From Bacteroidales bacterium (GTDB taxonomy: Bacteria; Bacteroidota; Bacteroidia; Bacteroidales; Muribaculaceae), in the NCBI GenBank assembly GCA_015061005.1, contig SUXJ01000004.1, positions 142,226 through 206,225 of the forward strand: DNA of 64,000 nt, read 5' to 3'. The notes below the pieces were generated by a model. That model was not told the origin of the DNA. It worked only from the letters and a program-made list of their open reading frames with translations, and searched no databases. This document shows, in pieces, positions 1-8,541 of the stretch (its first letter is position 1; each line of letters opens with the position of its first letter). A program made the position numbers and the translations under genes.

Positions 1-99
1 AATCTTGATGCTGGCAGGAAGGGTTATGTCGGCAACAGCTACAAGCTGAGTAAAACATATAACAGACATAACTGTCAATATCTTAATTAATCTTCTCAT
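1..99 (-). CDS. N-terminal part of a secreted protein (cut by window edge)
   Basis: Only the first 33 codons are inside the window. They start at an ATG whose first base is position 99 and read MRRLIKILTVMSVICFTQLV followed by AVADITLP. This is a basic n-region, a hydrophobic core and a likely signal peptidase site after AVA. The gene starts 12 bases after the stop of the upstream gene, so it is probably the next cistron of the kinase operon. No family can be named from such a short piece. Confidence 0.6.
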   Translation of the reverse strand, partial: MRRLIKILTVMSVICFTQLVAVADITLPASIKI

Positions 100-110
100 A
101 ACTTCTTTTT

Positions 111-737
111 TTACATTTGTTTAATACTGTTCTTACACCTATCGTTAATGAGTCCCAAATTCATCGGCCCAAAAGGTTCTCCATCCGAATATTTCGGTTT
201 ATAACCTTTTGGATATAAAGCATCAAGTGTAAATGAGCCAACCTTATTTTCAGAACATAGATTTTCAATATCCAACACGTAATAAAGACGCGCTATTACG
301 GCTTCGTTATAACCCTGAATAAAAAAATTAGGAGTTACAAAATATGACATGGTTAACTCTTCCACCCCTGAGTCTTTACCTGATATTTGAAGGTTTTTAA
401 ATAACTCTACGATATATTCTACATCCACATCAGGCTGCGGAGTATGATAATCCCGCTCATAGAGTTCTTGTATCAAGGATTTATAGTCATTCTCATTATA
501 TTCAACAGGGTTGATTTGCACAATGATTGGGCGCCATTGATTAGCAAGATAAAAAATAACTTGATAATTTGAGTCTTCGCGAGCTTCATCTCGGTAAAAA
601 TCTAATTTACCTTTAAGCTCATAGATCGGAGTTTCAACGTCATGCGCAATATACACGAAATGGACTTTACGGCCATCAAATGCGTACATTGAGATACACA
701 TCATTATTGTTATGGATAATACAATTATTCTATTCAT
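111..737 (-). CDS. Secreted hypothetical protein
   Basis: A 208-residue protein that I do not recognise. Residues 1-19 (MNRIIVLSITIMMCISMYAF) look like a signal peptide, so it is probably exported to the periplasm or outer membrane. The mature part is acidic, with several Tyr/Asp-rich stretches and no lipobox, metal site or catalytic motif I can see. It lies 7 bases after the zinc-ribbon membrane protein gene in the same direction, so the two are almost certainly cotranscribed and it probably works in the same envelope system as the kinase operon. Function unknown. Confidence 0.7.
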   Translation of the reverse strand: MNRIIVLSITIMMCISMYAFDGRKVHFVYIAHDVETPIYELKGKLDFYRDEAREDSNYQVIFYLANQWRPIIVQINPVEYNENDYKSLIQELYERDYHTPQPDVDVEYIVELFKNLQISGKDSGVEELTMSYFVTPNFFIQGYNEAVIARLYYVLDIENLCSENKVGSFTLDALYPKGYKPKYSDGEPFGPMNLGLINDRCKNSIKQM

Positions 738-744
738 AATGACA

Positions 745-1617
745 TTATTTTATTGATTCAAGATATATGATATCCACTAAATTCCGTTGATTATGATGAA
801 GCTCAACAACTTTGACGGCTTTAATTCCGCTATCAGATTCGAAAATATCCATAGCAAAATCTTCACTATTAGTTTCAATATGACCACATATAAATTTAAC
901 GTTGTTATCATACCCATTATCAGAATAGAATGGAGTTGAATCTGACGATTTACAAAAACCATCTATATCTTTCTGAACTTCGTTTAGAGTCAATTTAGAG
1001 CGAAGTTCGTCTTTAAACTCAACAAAGCCGAGAATGTCTTTTTGTTCACTTGCCATCACATTGCCTTGCTGATCGGTAATCTCTACTGTCACAACATAAC
1101 CGCCTTCGCTTTGAATTGCCGGTGGCACGTTGCGAATCATACCATTTTCAAGTTTGTACTCTTTACGATTATCACTGCCTTTTTCTGCAAGATAATAATG
1201 CTTTTCGCCTGACACATTACAATCTACATTGATTTCAAAAGAATATGTTTTAGTTTTTTTATCAGGCATAACATCTCCAACAATGATAATTATTAGATTG
1301 ACCTGCTCAGGTATAGTTTCTGAGTTGAGCGCTTGTTCATGTTTGGCCTCACCCTTTTCTGTATTTGTGTTTGTTTCTATGACGTCGGGGGTCGGTCCGG
1401 GTCCATGTTCGGATTCATGCTTTAAATTATTTACAAGGAAAGCCACTCCGATGATAATTGCAATTCCTCCAAGCGCTAGCATGAGGATGCGCAATATCGG
1501 TTTCTTTTCAGTAATAGGTTCAACAACATCAGACTGACAAAACGGACATTCAACTATGTTTGAATCATCAGCAGAAAATTGAACACCACAACTTTTGCAT
1601 TGAAAATTTCTTATCAT
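745..1617 (-). CDS. Zinc-ribbon, single-span membrane protein
   Basis: A 290-residue protein. The N-terminus holds two CxxC knuckles (Cys7/Cys10 and Cys24/Cys27), the pattern of a small cytoplasmic zinc ribbon. One hydrophobic segment follows at about residues 42-64, then a polar linker rich in Glu, Thr and Pro. The C-terminal 180 residues are probably extracytoplasmic, with beta-type patterning in the part after about residue 105. Zinc ribbon plus one membrane span is a common layout in Bacteroidota proteins near signalling genes. It sits between the outer-membrane barrel gene (21-base gap) and a secreted protein gene (7-base gap). I infer a membrane scaffold or sensor in the kinase operon. 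No enzyme motif is seen. Confidence 0.75.
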   Translation of the reverse strand: MIRNFQCKSCGVQFSADDSNIVECPFCQSDVVEPITEKKPILRILMLALGGIAIIIGVAFLVNNLKHESEHGPGPTPDVIETNTNTEKGEAKHEQALNSETIPEQVNLIIIIVGDVMPDKKTKTYSFEINVDCNVSGEKHYYLAEKGSDNRKEYKLENGMIRNVPPAIQSEGGYVVTVEITDQQGNVMASEQKDILGFVEFKDELRSKLTLNEVQKDIDGFCKSSDSTPFYSDNGYDNNVKFICGHIETNSEDFAMDIFESDSGIKAVKVVELHHNQRNLVDIIYLESIK

Positions 1618-1638
1618 ATTCAGATATTTTATGTTTAG

Positions 1639-3216
1639 TTAAAATTTTACTGTAATGCCAATATTAAGGTTCACGAGATTATGGGATATATCCCCTGTGT
1701 AATTCGTTAGATTTCTAACAGTGGTACCATTTTCAACGCGGTACACGAGCGGAGCCTTTGATTCTGTTGTTGTTCCATTATACAAAGGATAAACATTGCC
1801 ATACCCCTTGATTATTGGCATTATACCAAATTGATAACGCGCGCCAAGATTGAGCAACACGGGACCGAATAGTCTCACTCTAACACCTAAGCCTCCTATT
1901 GCATCAAGCCCTATTGGGCATAAATCCGTTTGCCATTTACCGATGGATGAAATATTATGTGTACCAAAATCATTAAACAATGGCTCTTTAATTGTCAAAT
2001 TTCCGTATTGGGGATATACACCATAAACATCACTACCATAAGCAAGATCCCATGTTGATGAGCCGATATTTACATAGGCCTTAATTCCTAAATTTGCGTA
2101 TATCCCAACTCGATTACTAAACCTGTATTCAATGTCGGCGTAAAGCGGCATAGTTAGGTGCTTAAACTCAGTTTGTTGAAGCATATTATAGATTGATACA
2201 TATCTTTGATATTCGTCACCGTCAATGTCGGCTTTTCCCGGAGCTGAATAATTATAATTCAACCGGTCAATTGCTATTTGCATTGAGCCTAAAGACATGC
2301 CTACACCTAAAAATATTCCGAATTTTACCTTGCTTTTTGACGGGAATATGTATCCAACGTCAATACCGAAATCTTTAATGGATTGCTTTACATTCATTAC
2401 ATTTGATTCGGGCGCGGTAAGAAATGATTCCATTGAAATATCTGCATTTGCAGTAACTCTCCAACGTTTGGGTTTATACTCAAACACATAGTGATAGTTA
2501 TCCTCATCGCCAACAGTTAACGCATTTAGTTTAACATCATCATCATGATATTTAAATATGGCATTGCGCTTAACCAGTGCTTGTCCCCTATAGAACTTAA
2601 GCGGAGTGCCAGAGATAGTGACAACTGAATCTCTTGGATCGGTGTTCTTCACGTGGGTATAATCTAACGGTAAGCGAGATTTGCCATTAGGTATTTCAGA
2701 CTTTAAATCAACAATATAACATTCTCCTGACTCTTGGTTACTACAAATAGTCATTTCATACAGATATGGTGATTCATAATGATTTAGTGAATGCATAAGC
2801 GTCCCACTCGATTTTTTTGAATACTCCATTTGCTTCTCAAAACTCAGTTTAAGGAAATGCTTTGAGTCGAGCTTCCATGCTTTAATATTCTTAATGTTTT
2901 TTATGGTTATATCCGGATTAAGGACATTCTTCTTTGACAATAATGTTATATAGTCCTTAACTGAAATAGAATCTGCGTCAGACAAACCCATTAAGTCATT
3001 AAAAATGAAATTATGTGCATTCTTTTCAAATAACTGCTCAAATTCTGACGGGTAACTGTACTCATCCAATCGGCACGTTTCACTATACTTCATCAGTAAT
3101 TCAACAGCATCCTTATTTAATTGAATTTTCTCATTGTACGTCAAATCTTGGGCTGAACCGTACAATCCGGTTAGCAGAATAGAGGTTACAATAAGTATTC
3201 TTTGTATGTAATTCAT
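1639..3216 (-). CDS. Outer-membrane beta-barrel-like protein
   Basis: A 525-residue protein with a signal peptide at residues 1-22 (ending GLYGSAQ). The first half is soluble-looking with no named domain. From about residue 250 there are alternating hydrophobic/polar strands (for example FGIDVGYIFP, FGIFLGVGMSLG, LLNLGARYQFG), and the chain ends in a strand with terminal Phe (NIGITVKF), the usual signal for assembly by the BAM machine. I therefore call a porin-like barrel with a large N-terminal domain. It lies 11 bases downstream of the 1010-residue T9SS-type protein, so the two may form a surface complex. Substrate and partner are unknown. Confidence 0.75.
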   Translation of the reverse strand: MNYIQRILIVTSILLTGLYGSAQDLTYNEKIQLNKDAVELLMKYSETCRLDEYSYPSEFEQLFEKNAHNFIFNDLMGLSDADSISVKDYITLLSKKNVLNPDITIKNIKNIKAWKLDSKHFLKLSFEKQMEYSKKSSGTLMHSLNHYESPYLYEMTICSNQESGECYIVDLKSEIPNGKSRLPLDYTHVKNTDPRDSVVTISGTPLKFYRGQALVKRNAIFKYHDDDVKLNALTVGDEDNYHYVFEYKPKRWRVTANADISMESFLTAPESNVMNVKQSIKDFGIDVGYIFPSKSKVKFGIFLGVGMSLGSMQIAIDRLNYNYSAPGKADIDGDEYQRYVSIYNMLQQTEFKHLTMPLYADIEYRFSNRVGIYANLGIKAYVNIGSSTWDLAYGSDVYGVYPQYGNLTIKEPLFNDFGTHNISSIGKWQTDLCPIGLDAIGGLGVRVRLFGPVLLNLGARYQFGIMPIIKGYGNVYPLYNGTTTESKAPLVYRVENGTTVRNLTNYTGDISHNLVNLNIGITVKF

Positions 3217-3227
3217 TGCAATCTTGA

Positions 3228-6200
3228 TTATTTTATTACCACTTTCTTCACATCAACCATATCGCCAACATGTACCTTGATGATGTACATCCCGGGAGCG
3301 AGATCTTGAGTGTCTATTGGTTCATTAAAATAAGTGTTTGGCGGATAAACTTGATGAATAATGTTTACCCCATCAATAGAGTGAACATCGACGACTGCAT
3401 TTTGTGGTGTTTTTGTCGATGCCACAAAACCATTATTGTCAATTTGAACATAACTATCGCTACACACTTCATTCAGCCCGGCTTCGTCTTCACCGCGTCC
3501 ACTTCCTGAATTTACAGTTTCATATTTGGACGCATCGAAATCGTCATTCTTTGAGCCGTTTAGGAAACGCTTTCCACTAGTAACTTTGCTGCCATCTTCA
3601 TAATTCCATTGGCTCAACACCCAAAATGTATTATCGGAATTATCGAAGATGACTTTATCAAACTGATAATAGCGATTCTCGGTTTCAGGCATAAAGTGGT
3701 CAACTCCATTCTTATCGGTATATCCAAATACGTAACGATATTTGTATTGCGACAATTGTTCATCATTATACTCATTTTGTAGTACAATCATGGTGCAGGA
3801 AGCACCATTGCCTTTGCGCGTTAATGATGATGGCAGATGTGGGCGACGATATACTATCACTTCCGGCGCATGATAGATAACATCTACCCAAGGAGCTTCG
3901 CCTATCGGCCCGGGGTTTGTGATTCTCAAAGAGTAATCATGTGACATCTTTTGCATCGTATTACCGGCTTCAACGGCCAATTTCAGCGATATTTCATTGC
4001 TCTTTCCTATCTGTTCATCATTTATTCTCCAATCGTACTCCCAAGTGTATTCATACCCGCCGGCAGCCTCCGGGATTCGTATTGTTAGATTGTTGCCTTG
4101 TCGAATCTTTGTTTCAGAAACTTGAATATCGGATTCGGCTGGCAATTGAATGGTAGGCCATACATTGAACGTAAATTTCACTTCTTTTTCCAGTCCGATT
4201 CTTTCATCGATATTATTTTTTGCTGTCAATACATACGTGTATCTTTTAACTTCCGCTTCTGAGTTGTATTCATCAATCTTCAGTAGGTTTGTATCGGCAT
4301 TATCAACGGCAATGCCGTTTTTTGTCCAAGAGAATGTCCATCCGTCTGGATATCCGCCTGTTGGAGTGGCAATTAATTCGAAATCAGCGAAACCGTTATA
4401 TTCTACACGATTAAGTTTCCCACTGATGTTGCCTTTTGACCATGCGTTATATTGAATGTCGATTTCTTTGTCGAACCATTTTAAATTATGGTAGTAATTT
4501 CTGGCTGTCACTTTTACTATTCTTTTACACCCATTGATGTCACCATCTTCAATTATGACATCATCAGTAGAACCATCATAATAAATCTCCCATCCATCAG
4601 GATAGCCTCCTTTAGCGTTAACAAATTTGGCGGTTTCGCCATAATAAAAGTTAAACTCTTCATCGACAAGTTCTATGCTCGGCTCGGGATATACCGAAAT
4701 TTTATATTCATATTCTTCTGATTCGCCGCTTTGATTGATTTCAGACAATGTATAAATATCCGTTATGCATGAGCCGTCAGTATTATTGTTCGTTACGACT
4801 ATTGTAAACGTTGAACCTTCATTTGCTATCATAGACCCATTTTTCTTCCATGAATACGTATAGCCTTCTCTTCGGGACGTTCCGATACTGATGGACTGAC
4901 CACTATATGCCACCATTTCGTTACCGGGCCAGATAATAAAGTCATATTCAAATGTTTCAGTGTATGGCGTAATCACACCAGCCGCGTTATTAGTTGCCTC
5001 CACTTTTACCTTTTGAGCAATTGGACCGATATCATTATTATTAACTTTGAAATTAAATATGCGATTATAGTTATTTTCGGGTTGCTCCATTTCGTCAACA
5101 TACCATTTGTAAGTCCAAGCGTCTGCTTGCCCTCCTTTGACTGTGAGCTCTATGGGGATTGAATGTCCGCTGAAAACGTCTTTTGGCAGTTCCTCAGGTG
5201 AACTCACTTGTGGCGCCGGATAAATTGTTAGCGGCCATATAAACTCTTTCTCATACCACACTTTACTTTCCGGCGAGGTGTTCTTAGCAGTAACCTTTAC
5301 TTCTTTTGAAATTGGTGTATCATTTACATTTACAGCTTTTATTTCCGAAATATTGCCTACGGATTGACCATCTGACCAAGCATATACCCAAGCCCCGGGA
5401 TTCCCACCTGAGGACATCACCTCATACTTCAGCACCTCAGTAGAATAAGCTCCATTCGGAGAGCTTCCTTGCACAACCTTTGGCGTATGATACACATCGA
5501 CGTTAAACGTTATACTTCCCTCATACCAAGTGGTCTTTTTATCCGGGGCGATGTTGATATAGTTCACCGTGATTTGCTGCTGTTCAAAGCCATTGTTAAT
5601 CCGTTGAGGCGTAGTTGCCAGGTATTCGCATTTAGTGGCAGGAGAACCTTTAGGGGTCCCAGCTGTCCAATCAAACTTCCACCCATCTTCTACACCGCCA
5701 GAAGATTTGACTTCAAAATTGACTTTTTCGCCTGGCAGCATTGCATCAAATTTTGTCTTACAGGCCAAAACAATAGGCGCAGGCCAAACCTGTATTGTTT
5801 CCTTTGATGCTCCTTCAATGGATTCGTTTGCTGTAGTTATTTCCGGTTCTTTTCCCTCCTTTTCAATTGTCAACTTATATTCTATCTGCAAGGAGTAATC
5901 AAATGAATATTCTCTTACTTCCTTTAGGTCCAACGTAATGGGAATACTAATTGCATTCTCAGATGTCTCGACTTTTGTGAAGGTTTGATTTTTCAGAGAA
6001 CCAAAATTATATGTACCCGAAACAATCTTCATGTCGGTCACCTTTTCTGCGCCATTCCAAACAATAGTAATCCTATATTCTGCTTTGGCATTACTGCTTG
6101 ACAATGTATTCTTTTTATCATTAGCTGTAACTACCGGAGCATCAGATGTTACCTCCACATCCACTGTTGCCTTAAATTCCGCAAATGAATTTATGGGTAG

Positions 6201-6260
6201 AACCCAAATGGCTAAAACTAATGAGATGAGGCGCAGTTGTAAATTTCTTGAATTACCCAT
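3228..6260 (-). CDS. Large surface protein with repeated Ig/PKD-like modules and T9SS sorting tail
   Basis: A 1010-residue protein. It has a signal peptide at about residues 1-28 (hydrophobic core LISLVLAIWVLPINSFA). The body is a tandem array of modules of about 80-100 residues, each marked by a Gly-Gly/Asp-Gly-Trp...Trp core: GGVEDGWKFDW near 190, GGNPGAWVYAW near 287, GGQADAWTYKW near 377, REGYTYSWKKNG near 463, GGYPDGWEIYY near 557, GGYPDGWTFSW near 637 and GGYEYTWEYDW near 738. The last 65 or so residues resemble a T9SS type A sorting domain (PGMYIIKV...VKKVVIK). So it is probably exported through T9SS and attached to the cell surface. The modules suggest adhesion or scaffold work, not catalysis. 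It lies 47 bases after the kinase gene. Confidence 0.8.
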   Translation of the reverse strand: MGNSRNLQLRLISLVLAIWVLPINSFAEFKATVDVEVTSDAPVVTANDKKNTLSSSNAKAEYRITIVWNGAEKVTDMKIVSGTYNFGSLKNQTFTKVETSENAISIPITLDLKEVREYSFDYSLQIEYKLTIEKEGKEPEITTANESIEGASKETIQVWPAPIVLACKTKFDAMLPGEKVNFEVKSSGGVEDGWKFDWTAGTPKGSPATKCEYLATTPQRINNGFEQQQITVNYINIAPDKKTTWYEGSITFNVDVYHTPKVVQGSSPNGAYSTEVLKYEVMSSGGNPGAWVYAWSDGQSVGNISEIKAVNVNDTPISKEVKVTAKNTSPESKVWYEKEFIWPLTIYPAPQVSSPEELPKDVFSGHSIPIELTVKGGQADAWTYKWYVDEMEQPENNYNRIFNFKVNNNDIGPIAQKVKVEATNNAAGVITPYTETFEYDFIIWPGNEMVAYSGQSISIGTSRREGYTYSWKKNGSMIANEGSTFTIVVTNNNTDGSCITDIYTLSEINQSGESEEYEYKISVYPEPSIELVDEEFNFYYGETAKFVNAKGGYPDGWEIYYDGSTDDVIIEDGDINGCKRIVKVTARNYYHNLKWFDKEIDIQYNAWSKGNISGKLNRVEYNGFADFELIATPTGGYPDGWTFSWTKNGIAVDNADTNLLKIDEYNSEAEVKRYTYVLTAKNNIDERIGLEKEVKFTFNVWPTIQLPAESDIQVSETKIRQGNNLTIRIPEAAGGYEYTWEYDWRINDEQIGKSNEISLKLAVEAGNTMQKMSHDYSLRITNPGPIGEAPWVDVIYHAPEVIVYRRPHLPSSLTRKGNGASCTMIVLQNEYNDEQLSQYKYRYVFGYTDKNGVDHFMPETENRYYQFDKVIFDNSDNTFWVLSQWNYEDGSKVTSGKRFLNGSKNDDFDASKYETVNSGSGRGEDEAGLNEVCSDSYVQIDNNGFVASTKTPQNAVVDVHSIDGVNIIHQVYPPNTYFNEPIDTQDLAPGMYIIKVHVGDMVDVKKVVIK

Positions 6261-6307
6261 ATTTCGTGTTATGTATGTGTTTAGATTGTCTTTGTCTTGA
6301 ACTTGAT

Positions 6308-7333
6308 TTATATCAAGGTCCCAAGAATGATTCCAGCAATAACTGATATGGCAACTACAATACTTATTGTTATGAAAACTTTTTTGGACGGATATGTCTC
6401 ACTTTTTACACTATCTAATGCTACTAAAAATTCGGCAGAAGATGCGTATCTTTTTTTGAGAGATTTTTCAGTTGCTTTAGCTATGATTTTTCGTAGCGAA
6501 CCATTCTTAATATTCTTTACAGGAGTCGGCTCACTTATGACTTTCCTTGATATTTCTGTAATTGATCCGGAGAAAGGCAGTTTGCCTGTCATCATGACAT
6601 ACAACATAATTCCCACTGAATACAAATCGGATGCAGGCTTGTGGTTAGGAACATCCCCTGAAACCAATTCCGGAGCAGAATATGCCGGTTTGCCGATGAA
6701 AGTACCTATTTTTGTAGCCAATCCATTGCCATTATTTTTTTCATGCAAACTTTTAGCCACGCCAAAATCAATAATTTTAATCTGGCGTGAATTAGTAATC
6801 ATAATATTACTTGGATCAATGTCTCTATGCACATAGTTGTTTGCATGCAGAACAAATAATCCATTTAAGACTTTTCTTGTTATGAAAATAGCAAATTGCT
6901 CTGGCCGCTCTTGGTAGAATTGATATAGCTGCTTTGCATATTCGATTTCTACGCCTTTGGAATCGCATAATTTCCCTTGTAGAAGATCTAACAAACTCAC
7001 ACCCGGAATCAATTCGCTCACCACGTGATAATGAATTATCGGCCCCGACTCCGAAAGATGTTCTGTTTCGACAAAATCAATCATTTCGATAAGATTGTCG
7101 GTTCGCAGACGAATATCAGCTTCTCGTCGAGCTCGTTCAATAATTGCAGGGTTTAAGTTGGGCTTCAGAAATTTAATTGCGACATCGCGACCGGTGTTGG
7201 TTACTAAGTCAATTTGCTTGCCTTGGTAAACAACTCCCATCCCTCCGACACCTAAAGGTGCCAAATCGGTATCAACCCTATATTTATATCTAGGATTTTG
7301 TTCCCGACAACTTTTAAATTCAATAACCGGCAT
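6308..7333 (-). CDS. Tail-anchored eukaryotic-type Ser/Thr protein kinase
   Basis: A 341-residue protein kinase of the Hanks type. Visible motifs are: glycine loop LGVGGMGVVYQG (27-38), the ATP-binding Lys in VAIKFLK (Lys54), catalytic loop HRDIDPSN near residue 168, DFGVA near 188 and the activation-segment end YSAPE. The last 20 or so residues (about 320-341) form one membrane span, so the kinase domain is cytoplasmic and tail-anchored, with no extracellular sensor. In the catalytic loop the usual Lys after HRDx is Asp. Just upstream lies an FHA gene, whose product is a likely reader of phosphothreonine. No PP2C phosphatase gene is in view, but the operon runs off the window. Kinase identity is secure; the substrates are unknown. 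Confidence 0.93.
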   Translation of the reverse strand: MPVIEFKSCREQNPRYKYRVDTDLAPLGVGGMGVVYQGKQIDLVTNTGRDVAIKFLKPNLNPAIIERARREADIRLRTDNLIEMIDFVETEHLSESGPIIHYHVVSELIPGVSLLDLLQGKLCDSKGVEIEYAKQLYQFYQERPEQFAIFITRKVLNGLFVLHANNYVHRDIDPSNIMITNSRQIKIIDFGVAKSLHEKNNGNGLATKIGTFIGKPAYSAPELVSGDVPNHKPASDLYSVGIMLYVMMTGKLPFSGSITEISRKVISEPTPVKNIKNGSLRKIIAKATEKSLKKRYASSAEFLVALDSVKSETYPSKKVFITISIVVAISVIAGIILGTLI

Positions 7334-7423
7334 AGTCTAACCTATTATGAAAGTGTATGAATATTAAATAGTGAGGGAGACAGAACCACAATGTCTCCCT
7401 CTAATACATAAGACCTAAATGAC

Positions 7424-8125
7424 TTACATCACTTGAGTATATCCACCACTAATCCCAGATGCCGCACCATTTATGCTTATGGTTTGATCGTCGGGAATAT
7501 TGACTGATGGTTGTTGTGGTGCCTGACCTATATTAGTTGCATTCGATGAGGTTGTAGCATTATCATTGAACATGGAATTATATGCTGTATTACCGGCAAC
7601 TTCGGCAAAATCCTCAGCTGCTCCTAACTCATAGTCAATGGGGTCAACTAATAATATAACAAGACGATAGTTTAGACCAACGGTAATAATATCATTATGT
7701 TTGCAATTATGCAACTCATAATCCAATTCGGTCTCATTTAAAGCCAAGCCATTGCTGGAGCCAACGTCTTTAATGCCGGCGACCAAATGACCATTGCGTA
7801 ATCTCTTTATATTAATCTGTGCATGGTAATCGCTTACGGAAGCCTCACGCAAAACAATATCATTATCACTGTTCTTGCCAATCTTATTTACTCCAATTTT
7901 TAGTGCCCAAAATTCAGGCAAACCCCTCTTTGACAACGTATAGATAAAGCCAACCACGTGAGTGTTGTCTTCTTTTTGTCCGAGACTTGACCTTGAATCC
8001 CAAGATGCTGCTTCTGATGCAGAGAAGACCGTATTTTGTCCTCCTCTCGGATTGTTAAATCCATTATTAGCGTTGTGTGATGCATGATTATTGTTCATGC
8101 CTAACGGTACATGCGTATGTTCCAT
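7424..8125 (-). CDS. FHA-domain protein
   Basis: A 233-residue protein from the ATG at 8125 (an in-frame ATG at 8158 would add 11 residues). I prefer 8125 because a promoter -7 box at 8172-8179 would leave almost no leader for the upstream start. The N-terminal third is low-complexity, rich in Asn, His and Gly. An FHA fold lies in the middle, with IGVNKIGKNSDNDIVL, the conserved Ser and His of the phosphothreonine pocket (SVSDYHAQI), and GSSNGLALN. The C-terminal tail is rich in Asn, Ala, Ser and Gln. FHA domains bind phosphothreonine peptides, so this is a plausible substrate or adaptor of the kinase encoded next (91-base gap). It is the first gene of the operon. Confidence 0.88.
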   Translation of the reverse strand: MEHTHVPLGMNNNHASHNANNGFNNPRGGQNTVFSASEAASWDSRSSLGQKEDNTHVVGFIYTLSKRGLPEFWALKIGVNKIGKNSDNDIVLREASVSDYHAQINIKRLRNGHLVAGIKDVGSSNGLALNETELDYELHNCKHNDIITVGLNYRLVILLVDPIDYELGAAEDFAEVAGNTAYNSMFNDNATTSSNATNIGQAPQQPSVNIPDDQTISINGAASGISGGYTQVM

Positions 8126-8171
8126 AATGTGAAGTATGTGGTTTGTTAATAATTGCAAAATAAATTGTGCG

Positions 8172-8179
8172 CAAATTTA
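8172..8179 (-). promoter_or_regulatory. -7 box of the FHA/kinase operon
   Basis: The minus strand reads TAAATTTG, an exact TAnnTTTG -7 box of Bacteroidota. A -33 box at the right distance is weak. Transcription would begin near 8166 and serve the operon from the FHA gene to the left edge. Confidence 0.55.
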
Positions 8180-8241
8180 GCTATTCTAATATAGATACGA
8201 CCCATTAATATGCGACACATGCATTCTCATATTGTGAACTA

Positions 8242-8481
8242 TTATTTCTCTAATTTCTTATTTCTGTCCTTCCCCAATTCATTAGACAGGTCCTTGAAAA
8301 AATCGTGATCGAGAATTTCGCTAATACGCATGAGTAATTCTACATCTACGTTTTTTCTGTGGAATATACTATATACATTTCTTCTATCACAGTTAAGTTG
8401 ATGCGCAAACCAAGTAACAGAATAATTCTTTGGTTTTCGCATGAGTTCTTCGCGAATTAAATCACCTATATGTATTTGCAT
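8242..8481 (-). CDS. Small helix-turn-helix protein
   Basis: A 79-residue protein. The central part (SVTWFAHQLNCDRRNVYSIF, then VDVELLMRISEILDHDFF) has the spacing of a lambda-repressor/XRE-type helix-turn-helix with a recognition helix at about 32-41, followed by the helix that usually completes the fold. The C-terminus is a charged Lys/Glu tail. It probably binds DNA as a regulator. The start codon lies about 30 bases after the T-run of the structured RNA at 8511-8752 on the same strand, and I see no separate promoter, so its expression may depend on read-through of that terminator. Similar tiny HTH genes are common in Bacteroidales and their targets are mostly unknown. Confidence 0.7.
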   Translation of the reverse strand: MQIHIGDLIREELMRKPKNYSVTWFAHQLNCDRRNVYSIFHRKNVDVELLMRISEILDHDFFKDLSNELGKDRNKKLEK

Positions 8482-8510
8482 ATCTATATTGGAACTTTAC
8501 TTTTAACCTG

Positions 8511-8541
8511 ATAAAAAAAGCGTGGAACATAGTTCCGCTTA
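8511..8541 (-). terminator. Intrinsic terminator of structured RNA copy 1
   Basis: On the minus strand AAGCGGAAC-TAT-GTTCCACGCTT forms a 9-bp stem with a 2-nt bulge, followed by seven T. It ends about 30 bases before the HTH gene start, so it could end the RNA or act as an attenuator for that gene. Confidence 0.65.
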
